Assembly: GCA_014860005.1 (NCBI GenBank)
Contig: JACZKP010000053.1
Span: 1-15,161 of the forward strand
Direction: 5' to 3'
DNA: 15,161 bases
DNA from: Verrucomicrobiota bacterium
GTDB taxonomy: Bacteria > Verrucomicrobiota > Verrucomicrobiae > Limisphaerales > UBA11358
Position numbers and translations under genes: made by a program. The notes beneath the pieces were generated by a model that worked only from the letters and a program-made list of their open reading frames with translations, was not told the DNA's origin and searched no databases. Below, piece by piece: positions 1 to 6,580 of the stretch. Position 1 is the stretch's first letter; the number at the start of each line of letters is the position of its first letter.

Positions 1-95
1 AAAACCGTGCCGCTTTTCTGGTCAAACCGGCTCTCGACCACTTCCCAGTTCAATCCCAATCCCAGCAACTCATGAAACAGTTTCTCAGGTGTCAT
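1..95 (-). CDS. ISL3-type transposase, N-terminal fragment (cut by window edge)
   Basis: Reading leftward from the ATG at 95-93 gives an open frame beginning MTPEKLFHELLGLGLNWEVV and continuing with ESRFDQKSGTV to the window edge. This opening (MTPEKLFHELLGLG followed by W-x-V and a hydrophobic/charged strand) is what I associate with the start of ISL3-family transposases, which carry out DDE-type cut-and-paste transposition of their own element. Only about 31 residues are visible, so the zinc-binding and catalytic parts cannot be inspected. The element lies just beyond the 3' end of the PEP-CTERM gene. Whether the transposase is intact depends on sequence outside the window. The family call rests on recognition of a short N-terminus, so it is moderate. 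Confidence 0.5.
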   Translation of the reverse strand, partial: MTPEKLFHELLGLGLNWEVVESRFDQKSGTV

Positions 96-140
96 GCCCG
101 CGAGACTACCCGGCTATTCCACCGAAAACAGCGAAGAACC
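96..140 (-). mobile_element. Probable outer end of the ISL3-type element
   Basis: Between the transposase start codon and the PEP-CTERM gene, the minus strand reads GGTTCTTCGCTGTTTTCGG inward from base 140. A GG-N-TCTT-type tip about 45 bases ahead of the transposase start fits the short leader and terminal repeat of ISL3 elements. The other terminal repeat and any target duplication lie outside the window, so the exact boundary is inferred. Confidence 0.3.
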
Positions 141-207
141 ACAATTCTGCAAAAAGAAGAGCGCACCGGCTTTGAACCAGTGCGCAACTACAGAGACAGG
201 AAATAAA

Positions 208-900
208 TCAGGACTTCCGCCAGCGACGGCTGGCAACAAACAGCCCCAAACCACCCAAAATGGCAAACACCGCCGTGGAAGGTTCGGGTACGACGGCTTC
301 AAACTTGGCGGCAAAATTTATGGGCAGTTCGGAGGCCAACAAAGCCCAGGAACCGCCGCTGTTCTGCCAATAATCCGGGAAGCTGGAGCCCACCGCAACC
401 GGCCCGTAAACATCCAAGCCGAACTCATCACCCGCACCCAAGCCGGATATCGAAACCGCCCAAGTGAAACTATCCACCGGAACGAAGATCGGCTCGCCGC
501 CAAAATCGCTGGCGTTGTAATTTAGCGTTTGACGCTCCGTGAGCAATGTCAGCGCGAACGGGGTGCTGGTCCAGAGCGCTGTGCTTGGAGTCGCATAGCC
601 GTTGAATAAGGGACCATCGTTGAGATAGAAACTAACCGTCACCAAAGGTGCGCCGACCGGCGACCCAATACCGCTGCCGTTGTTCAACAGATAATACTCG
701 AAGGAGAAATCTGTCAGGTAACGCTCCGGGCCAGGCGTGAGCGTGATCTCGTCACCGATCGTCAATCCCGAGCCGATGGCGACCCTTGTCTCCAGATCGG
801 TGATTGAGTTGTCATATACTACGACTGCCGACGCGTTAAGTGCCAGTGCCAGCGTAAGGGCTGTCAGAGTCCGAATCTGCTTGCGAGGGATGATAGTCAT
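208..900 (-). CDS. PEP-CTERM sorting domain-containing exported protein
   Basis: A 230-residue protein with a Sec-type signal peptide (basic MTIIPRKQIR, then hydrophobic TLTALTLALALNASA, cleavage expected near residue 25). The C-terminus is a textbook PEP-CTERM tripartite signal: VPEPST at 204-209, a hydrophobic helix at about 209-223 and a basic tail RRWRK at 225-229. Such proteins are recognised by an exosortase, cleaved near the PEP motif and delivered to the cell surface or extracellular matrix. The middle (about 26-200) looks beta-rich with many Thr, Ser, Gly and aromatic residues and resembles the 'choice-of-anchor' ectodomains, with no catalytic motif that I recognise. No exosortase gene is in this window. 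A short stem-loop (219-234) overlaps the last codons and is followed by a weak T-rich stretch. The start has no clear Shine-Dalgarno sequence. Confidence 0.85.
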   Translation of the reverse strand: MTIIPRKQIRTLTALTLALALNASAVVVYDNSITDLETRVAIGSGLTIGDEITLTPGPERYLTDFSFEYYLLNNGSGIGSPVGAPLVTVSFYLNDGPLFNGYATPSTALWTSTPFALTLLTERQTLNYNASDFGGEPIFVPVDSFTWAVSISGLGAGDEFGLDVYGPVAVGSSFPDYWQNSGGSWALLASELPINFAAKFEAVVPEPSTAVFAILGGLGLFVASRRWRKS

Positions 901-958
901 ATTATTGGCTTTTTGTTTAGTTCACAACCGTGGGTCCTCATGAATACCGTTTGTTGAA

Positions 959-986
959 AAACTAGCAGGTCAGGCTCTCCAGTCAA
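959..986 (-). promoter_or_regulatory. Possible promoter for the PEP-CTERM gene
   Basis: On the minus strand, TTGACT (986-981) is followed after 16 bases by TAGTTT (964-959), a fair -35 paired with a weak -10. It would give a leader of about 50 bases before the start codon at 900. This is a pattern match by eye with little power in a GC-rich genome. Confidence 0.2.
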
Positions 987-1140
987 TAGCATTCTTCACT
1001 GCATTGAACCAGACCGGCCATTTGCCATGCAGTCCTCCGCCAATGCTGAGCTCAATGCGGAAGACTTTTGAATGTGCAAGAAGGCTTGTGGTCGGGCGAT
1101 TTTAACCTGGGTAACGGGAGAAGAACTCATGCGCACTGGG

Positions 1141-3336
1141 CTATGAATCAGAATGGTTGCCAGAAGTGTCTTCTGAAAAGGTAGGGGTAACGTGTCGGTG
1201 GGCCGCCACGCAGCGGAAGCCAATGGTGGAGCACCGATCCAGCCCGGGCCACATTAGCAGAAACTTGGCGGCGAAGCGGCAGGCTTGCGGGCCGCCGTCG
1301 GCATACCACGCCGATCCTTCCGCCTTGAACCAACTCCCGCCCTTGAGAATACAGAATCGCGTCCGGCCGTCGGATCGCTCGCTTTCCGTCCAGTGCCAGA
1401 CATTGCCGCAGAGGTCGTAACACCCGAACGCTGACCGGCCGGCTGGAAAATCCATCACGCCCGTGGTGCCGCCGTGCGTTCCATCATTGCACACATTGGC
1501 GCGCATTTCGTCGCCCCAAGGAAATAGGCTAGGGTCCGGTCCTTCGGCGGCGTATTGCCATTCTTCTTCGGTGGGCAACCGTTTGCCGGCCCAGCGCGCG
1601 TACGCGCGGGCATCGTCGAGGTCCACACAAACCACCGGATGATCTTCCTTCCCCGGCGGCGGCGCACCATTGACCCAATGCCGCAGGAAGTTCTCGGCAT
1701 GGCGCGGGCGGTAACGACTCGCTTTGAGGAAGGCGGCGTATTGCGCGTTCGTAACGGGCGTCAGGTCCATCGCATAGCGGGGCAGGGAAACTTGTCGCGT
1801 GAAAACACGACTTCTGTGCAGGTCCCCGCCGACCGGACCGCGTTCCGGGGATGATTCATAAAAGCCGCACTCGCGAACGCGGAATTCCACCGATTGGGTA
1901 TAACGAGCCGCCTGGATTTCGACCATGCCTTGAGGCGTGTGTGGCTGCTTTGCGATGGACGGTGTGGCTATTCCATGCGCCTGCCGCGTGGGAAATTCGG
2001 TGTGCCAGTCAGCGCGATCGGCCAAGGCACGTTGTTTCGCCAGAAAACTGCGAAGGCTGCGACGCGTTGCCTGATTAGGACGCATGGCCAGGAAACAACC
2101 GATCCCGCGTGGCGGAATGTACCCGTGCAGTTCCGCGCCGTCGGTTGTCTGCTTGGCAGTCGCTTCGTTTCCAGCGATCAAATCAAAAAACTGATCGCCG
2201 CTTGCCATGACGTTCAACAACGGGCCACGGACGGTCCGCGTCGAGCGATTGACCAAGGTCCACAGGCGCAGGCCTTCGCCGCTCCATTGACTGGCATAGA
2301 CATCCGGTTGCAGGGTGGGCACCAGCGGAGTCCAACCTTCGTTGGCGAACAGTTGCGCAAAGCGGCGTTGGATGGGCAGCATGGCGCGCAAGAGGGATCG
2401 GTCGCGCGCGTTCCAGCCCACCCACGAGCCGAAGACGTTTTCCCAGACCATCATGCCGCTGCCATTCATCCAAGCCGTGTGGAGTTCGCCAGTGTGGTCG
2501 CGATCCCAACGCTTGATCTGGTGTTGTTGATGACCGCGCTCGAACCATTTGTTGCGCAAGACGCCCGGCGCTTCGCTGTCCGCGAACCATTGCGCCCAGC
2601 TCAGGTGATGATCGTGAATGCGCTCCAGCGGCAGCGCCAGTTCGCTTTCCAGGGCCACGCCGGGACGCGCCGCGTCAAGCTTGGCGCGAAATTCGGTTGC
2701 CGCCTTGTCCATCGTATCCAGGAAAATGCCATCGGCCTCGATGGCTTGGACAATTTCGACGAGCGCGTCGAGGTCGTCCTTGCCCTCGCGGCGTGTGCCA
2801 GTGTCCCACGGGTTGTAATTAATGAACACCTTCACGTCGCGCCGCTGGAGCGCACGCACGATTCTACGCAGGCCACGGAGGCCGCCCGGCATGTCGCGGT
2901 AGAAATCGAACTGGTTGCGCTGATCAAAACCGATTCGGGGATAGGCGTGCCACAACACGACGCCATCGTAACCGCCAAACTCCCGCTCACCGTGATCGAG
3001 AAAGGCCTTGACGGTGTAAGCGTCGCGTTTCGGATCGTAGAACGTTTGATCGCACATCATCAGGAAGCAGCACGAGAAGCAGCGCTGCACCCAGGCAAAG
3101 TCCGGACGGTGATAGAGCGCGTTGGAGTAATTCAACGACTGCCGCTTCTGTTCGCGCCATTCGGCGAGTTGTTTTCGGAACGCCGGCCAGGCGGACGGAT
3201 CACGCGGAGCGGGAATCAGCGCGCGTTCCGGCTCAAAGGCGAATTTGGGTTGCGACTGCGCAGAACCGTTCCAGGTCGCCACTACACCGGCCGCCAGAGT
3301 GGTGCTGGTCTGAAGGAATCGGCGGCGGGAATACAT
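1141..3336 (-). CDS. Tat-exported fusion: glycosidase-like N-domain plus formylglycine-enzyme-like (SUMF1/FGE-sulfatase) C-domain without catalytic cysteines
   Basis: A 731-residue protein. The N-terminus SRRRFLQTS plus a hydrophobic stretch to about residue 28 is a Tat signal, so it should be exported folded. Residues about 40-420 look like a TIM-barrel glycosidase-type domain: GYDGVVLWH (122-130), VKVFINYNPWD (168-178) and ADGIFLDTMD (201-210), with D207 a nucleophile-like acid at a strand end. I cannot assign a GH family. Residues about 465-712 are an FGE-sulfatase domain: PVTNAQYAAFL (527-537), RLPTEEEWQYAA (586-597), FPWGD (605-609), GNVWHW (644-649), LKGGSW (664-669) and GFRC (706-709). 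Human FGE uses two cysteines after its GGSY segment. Here the equivalent stretch SWFKAEGSAWYAD has none, so formylglycine formation is unlikely and a binding or other oxidative role is possible. It lies 14 bases after the dehydrogenase-like gene, suggesting co-transcription. Domain calls are firm for the C-half and inferred for the N-half. Confidence 0.8.
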   Translation of the reverse strand: MYSRRRFLQTSTTLAAGVVATWNGSAQSQPKFAFEPERALIPAPRDPSAWPAFRKQLAEWREQKRQSLNYSNALYHRPDFAWVQRCFSCCFLMMCDQTFYDPKRDAYTVKAFLDHGEREFGGYDGVVLWHAYPRIGFDQRNQFDFYRDMPGGLRGLRRIVRALQRRDVKVFINYNPWDTGTRREGKDDLDALVEIVQAIEADGIFLDTMDKAATEFRAKLDAARPGVALESELALPLERIHDHHLSWAQWFADSEAPGVLRNKWFERGHQQHQIKRWDRDHTGELHTAWMNGSGMMVWENVFGSWVGWNARDRSLLRAMLPIQRRFAQLFANEGWTPLVPTLQPDVYASQWSGEGLRLWTLVNRSTRTVRGPLLNVMASGDQFFDLIAGNEATAKQTTDGAELHGYIPPRGIGCFLAMRPNQATRRSLRSFLAKQRALADRADWHTEFPTRQAHGIATPSIAKQPHTPQGMVEIQAARYTQSVEFRVRECGFYESSPERGPVGGDLHRSRVFTRQVSLPRYAMDLTPVTNAQYAAFLKASRYRPRHAENFLRHWVNGAPPPGKEDHPVVCVDLDDARAYARWAGKRLPTEEEWQYAAEGPDPSLFPWGDEMRANVCNDGTHGGTTGVMDFPAGRSAFGCYDLCGNVWHWTESERSDGRTRFCILKGGSWFKAEGSAWYADGGPQACRFAAKFLLMWPGLDRCSTIGFRCVAAHRHVTPTFSEDTSGNHSDS

Positions 3337-3350
3337 CGAGCCGCAAGGGG

Positions 3351-4628
3351 TTATTTTGCCGGCGCGACGATCTCGTAAATCTTCCCGTCAAACGCCAGCA
3401 CGTAGAGTTCTCCGTCTCGATCCTCGCCAAAGCTGGCCACCAGCCGCGTGGGGTTGGGCTTGGACAATTCACCGTAAGTGGTGACCTGGCCGTGCTCGTA
3501 GCGCAGGCCAAAGATCGTGCCGTATTGGAAATCGGCATAGACATACACGCCACGAAGCGCGGGGAATTTCTGGCCGCGATACACGTAACCGCCGGTGATG
3601 CTCAGGCCCACGCCGTGATCCGCGAATTTGCTTTCCGGGGCGAACTCGGGTTTGTGCGCGTACTCCAGAATCGGATCAATCAATTTGCCGCGCACGCGTT
3701 GTTCCTTGAACGGATGGAAGCCTTCGCGTGCGCTCCAGCCGTAATTGCCGCCCTTGACGATGATGTTCACCTCTTCCCATTTGTCCTGGCCCACGTCGGC
3801 GGCCCACAGTTCGCCGGTTTCGCGGTCGAAACTCATCCGCCACACGTTGCGCAGGCCGTAGGCCCAGATTTCCGGGCGCACACCTTCGGGTCGGGTGTCA
3901 AACGGGTCTTCTTTGAGCGTGCCGTCCTTGTCCTTGCCGACGAAGGGATTGTCCTTGGGAATTCCATACGCCAGCCGGCCTGTGCGCGAGTTGACGTCAA
4001 TGCGCAGAATCTTGCCCAGCAGATGATGACCGCTCTGCCCGACGTTGTGCGGGTCGCCACCGCTGCCGCCGTCGCCGGTGCTGAAGTAGAGATAACCGTC
4101 CGGCCCAAAGATCACCGTGCTCCCGTCGTGATTCCAGTACGGTTGCTCGATCTCCATGAGAATGCGTTCCGTGGTCAGATCAGCCCGGTTGGGGTCGGAT
4201 TTGGAAACCTGCACTTCGCTGAGCACATTGCGTTTCGGACTTTGTTGCGTGTAGTAGATGTAGAACTTGCCGTTGGTCTTGAACTGCGGATGAAACGCAA
4301 ACGCCAGCAAGCCCTCCTCGTTTTGCGCGAACGGTTTACGATGGGAGATGTCGAGGAACAACTTTTTCTCCACACCGTTCCGGTCCTGCGGCAGCAACCA
4401 GATGCGGCCCGCCTGCTCAATGACGATTCGGCGGTTCGAGTCATCTGGCGCATCCTCCAACCACAGCGGGCGCTCGAAGGTCAGCAACGGATAGGCGTCT
4501 TTCAGTTCGATCGCGGGAAGGCCGGCGGCGGCGGTGAGACCGGATGCGCCGAGGGACAACAGGAGTGAGATTTTTGCCGCGCAGGCCCAGGGCTTGAGTT
4601 TTGCAGAATGCATGGATTTACGGTTCAT
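3351..4628 (-). CDS. Exported PQQ-type glucose/sorbosone dehydrogenase-like protein
   Basis: A 425-residue protein with a Sec-type signal peptide (basic start, hydrophobic ISLLLSLGASGLTAAAG at 20-36). The mature part matches the GSDH / soluble quinoprotein glucose dehydrogenase beta-propeller: EEGLLAFAFHPQF (104-116), an N-H-D-G motif at 166-169 whose histidine H167 is placed like the catalytic base of that family, GPDGYLYFSTGDGG (175-188), IWAYGLRNVWRMSFD (254-268), WAADVGQDKWEEVN (275-288), GGNYGW (293-298), and late strands GGYVYRG (346-352) and GVYVYADF (360-367). Family members oxidise aldoses or related alcohols in the periplasm with PQQ. Many verrucomicrobial paralogues have no known substrate, so the reaction is inferred. 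The gene is first in a minus-strand pair with the FGE-like fusion. The start may be ATG at 4628 or, five codons later, ATG at 4613. Neither has a strong ribosome-binding site. It is divergent from ispD across a repeat-bearing spacer. Confidence 0.85.
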   Translation of the reverse strand: MNRKSMHSAKLKPWACAAKISLLLSLGASGLTAAAGLPAIELKDAYPLLTFERPLWLEDAPDDSNRRIVIEQAGRIWLLPQDRNGVEKKLFLDISHRKPFAQNEEGLLAFAFHPQFKTNGKFYIYYTQQSPKRNVLSEVQVSKSDPNRADLTTERILMEIEQPYWNHDGSTVIFGPDGYLYFSTGDGGSGGDPHNVGQSGHHLLGKILRIDVNSRTGRLAYGIPKDNPFVGKDKDGTLKEDPFDTRPEGVRPEIWAYGLRNVWRMSFDRETGELWAADVGQDKWEEVNIIVKGGNYGWSAREGFHPFKEQRVRGKLIDPILEYAHKPEFAPESKFADHGVGLSITGGYVYRGQKFPALRGVYVYADFQYGTIFGLRYEHGQVTTYGELSKPNPTRLVASFGEDRDGELYVLAFDGKIYEIVAPAK

Positions 4629-4751
4629 CGGCTCAACCTGACGATCAAATGGACGGGTGGATTCATAATTTGCCGGCCATGAAGCCAGAAGCGGGCAGGG
4701 GAGGGAAGCAAATGTTTAAGTGCGTCCAAGTCGGAAGGACGCCATGGGTCC

Positions 4752-4800
4752 GGGGAGCGCACGCGGCCCGCGTGCCGTTTTCGGCGGCCCGCCGAAAACT
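4752..4800 (+). repeat. Two-hairpin REP-like repeat, copy 1
   Basis: After a GGGGAGCGCA lead-in, the sequence forms two consecutive hairpins. Hairpin 1 is GCACGCG (4759-4765), loop GCC, CGCGTGC (4769-4775). Hairpin 2 is GTTTTCGGCG (4777-4786), loop GCC, CGCCGAAAAC (4790-4799). Copy 2 on the opposite strand has the same lead-in, loops and order, but several stem pairs are replaced by other complementary pairs. That indicates selection for the structure. This kind of small dispersed palindromic unit is known as REP/BIME sequence in other bacteria. Membership of a genome-wide family is inferred. Confidence 0.7.
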
Positions 4801-4891
4801 TCGTCGCGCAAACTTCCCTTTCGACGCCTGCTAACAACGTCGTCGCCCAAACCTCTCAATCACCAACCAGTGCGCGAGGCAATGGTGACAC

Positions 4892-4941
4892 GAGGTGTTT
4901 GGCGGGCCGCCAAACACCGCAGGCCGGCGACCTGCGCTCCC
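4892..4941 (-). repeat. Two-hairpin REP-like repeat, copy 2 (inverted)
   Basis: Read on the minus strand from 4941: lead-in GGGAGCGCA, hairpin 1 GCAGGTC / loop GCC / GGCCTGC (4935-4919, one G-T wobble), then directly hairpin 2 GGTGTTTGGCG / loop GCC / CGCCAAACACC (4918-4894). It is inverted relative to copy 1, so the pair looks like a BIME or, taken together (4752-4941), a roughly 190-base element with about 50-base inverted ends. The hairpin loops (GCC) and the lead-in are conserved while stem bases differ in complementary pairs. Confidence 0.7.
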
Positions 4942-5033
4942 TAATCCAACGGCATCGTTCCACCGAAGTCGCGCAGACGATAGGCGGTGTTTTGCACTTT
5001 TGACTTTTGCCAACTGTCCGTAGTCTGCCGCCG

Positions 5034-5738
5034 ATGAACAGCGCCATTATCGTCGCCGCCGGCAAGGGCACTCGCATGGGGGCGGGCGTGGACAAACTTT
5101 TTCTCGAAGTCGCGGGACGGCCCGTCGTCGTCCACACCTGGCAACGGTACGAGGAAGCGGCGTGCATTGATGAAATCGTTCTCGTCGTGCGCGAGGGCAG
5201 GCAGACGGCTTTTCAGGAACTGGCAGTGCGCTTCAACTTTCGCAAGCCGCATTGCTTTGTCGCGGGCGGCGTCGAGCGCCAGGACTCGGTCTGGAACGGG
5301 CTCACTGCGCTTTCGTCAACTGCGGAAATTGTCGCCATTCAGGATGCTGCGCGGCCTTGCACAAGCGAGGCGTTGATCCAGGCAACCGTTCAGGCTGCGG
5401 CCGAAACCGGTGCCGCCGTCGCCGCGCAGCCCGTGAGCGACACCATCAAGGAATCTGCGGACGGTCAGACGATTTTGCGCACGGTGGATCGCGCGCGGTT
5501 GTGGTCGGTGCAAACGCCACAGACCTTTCGCGTGGAGGTCATCCGCCGCGCGTTGGAAGCCGTGCGCCGGCGCGGACTCACGGTGACGGACGACGCGGCG
5601 GCGTGCGAATTGATCGGCCAGCCCGTGCGATTGGTCCGCGGAGACGCGCCCAATCCCAAAGTCACCGTGCCGGCGGATGTGCCCTTCATCGAGTTGCTGC
5701 TCGCGGGCCTGGCGGCCAACATAGCGGAACAACGGTAG
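5034..5738 (+). CDS. ispD: 2-C-methyl-D-erythritol 4-phosphate cytidylyltransferase IspD
   Basis: A 234-residue cytoplasmic enzyme of the non-mevalonate isoprenoid pathway. It joins CTP and methylerythritol 4-phosphate to give CDP-methylerythritol and pyrophosphate. All family signatures are present in order: the CTP-binding loop AAGKGTRMG (8-16) with R14 and K21 as the basic pair, GGVERQDSVWNGL (78-90), the IQDAARPC core (102-109), VSDTIKE (134-140), RARLWSVQTPQTF (153-165), TDDAAACE (185-192) and a C-terminal DAPNPKVTVPAD (204-215) with K209 in the substrate-binding position. The ATG at 5034 is chosen because the G-loop then begins eight residues in, as in homologues. An in-frame TTG at 5007 would add nine residues with no family support. 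The length is normal for the family. ispF is not adjacent, so the gene stands alone here. Its upstream region contains the hairpin repeats. Confidence 0.95.
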   Translation: MNSAIIVAAGKGTRMGAGVDKLFLEVAGRPVVVHTWQRYEEAACIDEIVLVVREGRQTAFQELAVRFNFRKPHCFVAGGVERQDSVWNGLTALSSTAEIVAIQDAARPCTSEALIQATVQAAAETGAAVAAQPVSDTIKESADGQTILRTVDRARLWSVQTPQTFRVEVIRRALEAVRRRGLTVTDDAAACELIGQPVRLVRGDAPNPKVTVPADVPFIELLLAGLAANIAEQR

Positions 5739-5740
5739 CA

Positions 5741-5790
5741 GGGACGTCTTCGTGGCCGGGGTGCAGAGTGCCGGACCACTATGTCCCGCT
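5741..5790 (+). terminator. Possible terminator-like stem-loop after ispD
   Basis: Three bases after the ispD stop the sequence can fold as GGGAC (5741-5745) with GTCCC (5783-5787), enclosing GTGGCCGG (5752-5759) with CCGG-A-CCAC (5771-5779, one bulged A) around an 11-base loop. Only a short GCTTT follows, not a real T-tract, so intrinsic termination is uncertain. It could equally be another dispersed repeat. Confidence 0.3.
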
Positions 5791-6066
5791 TTAACCATCT
5801 TCGTAGCCGTCCTGCCAGAAGCCTCGGTTGCAAGAGCGCATCGAGGCAGAATAAATGAGGCGCAAAGAACTCGACCGCCGCCGCCCTCGGCCTCAGACTC
5901 GCACCCGCACAATAATTTCCGGTCGGCTTATTGGGAGGGTTGTTCTTCTGAAGCTGATCATAGCCTCACTCCTTTACCATTCTTCGGTGGTTATAGAGGG
6001 TGTTACAAATTGTGAGTTTAGACAAAAGCCGGACGCAGCGTTTCAAAACCGGCAGCCTTTGGCTCC
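5791..6066. other. Intergenic region between ispD and the transposase remnant
   Basis: No convincing gene, RNA or promoter is visible. The part from about 5990 onward is probably the leader and left end of the decayed element that starts at 6067, but I cannot place a terminal repeat because its partner end appears to be lost. A 71-codon open frame at 5855-6070 has an arginine-rich start and no recognisable domain and is not called. Confidence 0.4.
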
Positions 6067-6580
6067 ATGAAACGCCTACCCGTGACCGGCTCCAACCAGT
6101 TGCTCGACCTGCTCGATCCTTACGTTCCCGACGATTTCATCAACGACCACTGCAACGTGCGGTCGCTGCGCGGTCCGCGCTGGCAGTTTAGTCCCGCCCA
6201 ACTCTGGCGCACGCATCTGCTGGCACTGTTGACGCCGGTGCAGTCCTTCAACCTGCTGACCCAACTGTTGCCCGAGCAACGCGCGTGGCGAGCTTTCGTC
6301 CGACTGCGCCACCGCCACGGAAGACGGGCATTGGGTTGACGCCACGCCACCGGAGGACCTGTGTTCGATCTGTTGGCAGGCCAGCGGCTGTCCGCGCCAG
6401 TTCGCTTACGCGCCGAGCGATCACGAAACATTGCTGGGAATGTTGCCGCTCAACACGCGCCCCGCCCAACGTTTGTTGCAGCAAGTCCGTCCCTGGATCG
6501 AGCCCGCCCAATCGTACGAGAAAAACCAACTGGGCTTTGGGCAGATGTTCTTCAACAGTCTGAGGTTCACGTGGTGCATG
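6067..6580 (+). pseudogene. Transposase remnant with internal deletion
   Basis: Two fragments of one transposase lie side by side. The first frame (6067-6339) begins MKRLPVTGSNQLLDLLDPYV and contains NVRSLRGPRWQFSPAQLWR and LLALLTPVQSFNLL, an N-terminal region I recognise from verrucomicrobial and planctomycete transposases. Near 6300 the homology switches to a different frame, which runs as DGHWVDATPPEDLCSICWQ, then a C-x2-C-x5-C cluster, HETLLGMLPLN, RLLQQVRPWIEPAQSYEKNQLG and FFNSLRFTWCM. That is the C-terminal region of the same kind of protein. The middle, where the DDE catalytic residues should be, is missing and the frame is shifted, so the gene is dead. At about 6578-6580 the C-terminus stops short and passes directly into HsdR-derived sequence. 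The IS family was not assigned with confidence. Confidence 0.7.

Larger units (their letters stand above)
4629..5033. other. Divergent intergenic spacer (dehydrogenase-like gene / ispD) carrying hairpin repeats
   Basis: This 405-base spacer has no convincing gene. It holds, in order: the upstream side of the dehydrogenase-like gene; a small hairpin GCGTCC/GGACGC (4722-4727 with 4737-4742, 9-base loop); two inverted copies of a two-hairpin repeat (4752-4800 and 4892-4941, annotated separately) with about 90 bases between them; and the leader of ispD. Promoters for both flanking genes must lie here, but none stands out. Short open frames over the palindromes have no recognisable product. Confidence 0.6.

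Noticed and set aside
219..234. Hairpin GCCAGC/GCTGGC at the end of the PEP-CTERM gene as an intrinsic terminator
   Set aside because: It has only 6 pairs, lies within the coding region and is followed by a broken T-run some bases later; too weak to annotate separately.
1894..3378. 494-codon open frame on the plus strand, opposite the FGE-like fusion
   Set aside because: The minus-strand product has clear conserved domains over the same bases. The plus frame has low-complexity, arginine/valine/alanine-rich content typical of a GC-rich antisense shadow.
3492..4568. 358-codon open frame on the plus strand, opposite the dehydrogenase-like gene
   Set aside because: The minus strand carries the whole family signature of a GSDH protein. 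The plus frame shows no domain.
5316..5912. 198-codon minus-strand frame overlapping ispD
   Set aside because: It overlaps the conserved ispD motifs and no family is recognisable.
5855..6070. Short 71-codon frame upstream of the transposase remnant
   Set aside because: Arginine-rich start, then hydrophobic residues with no similarity that I recognise; likely non-coding.
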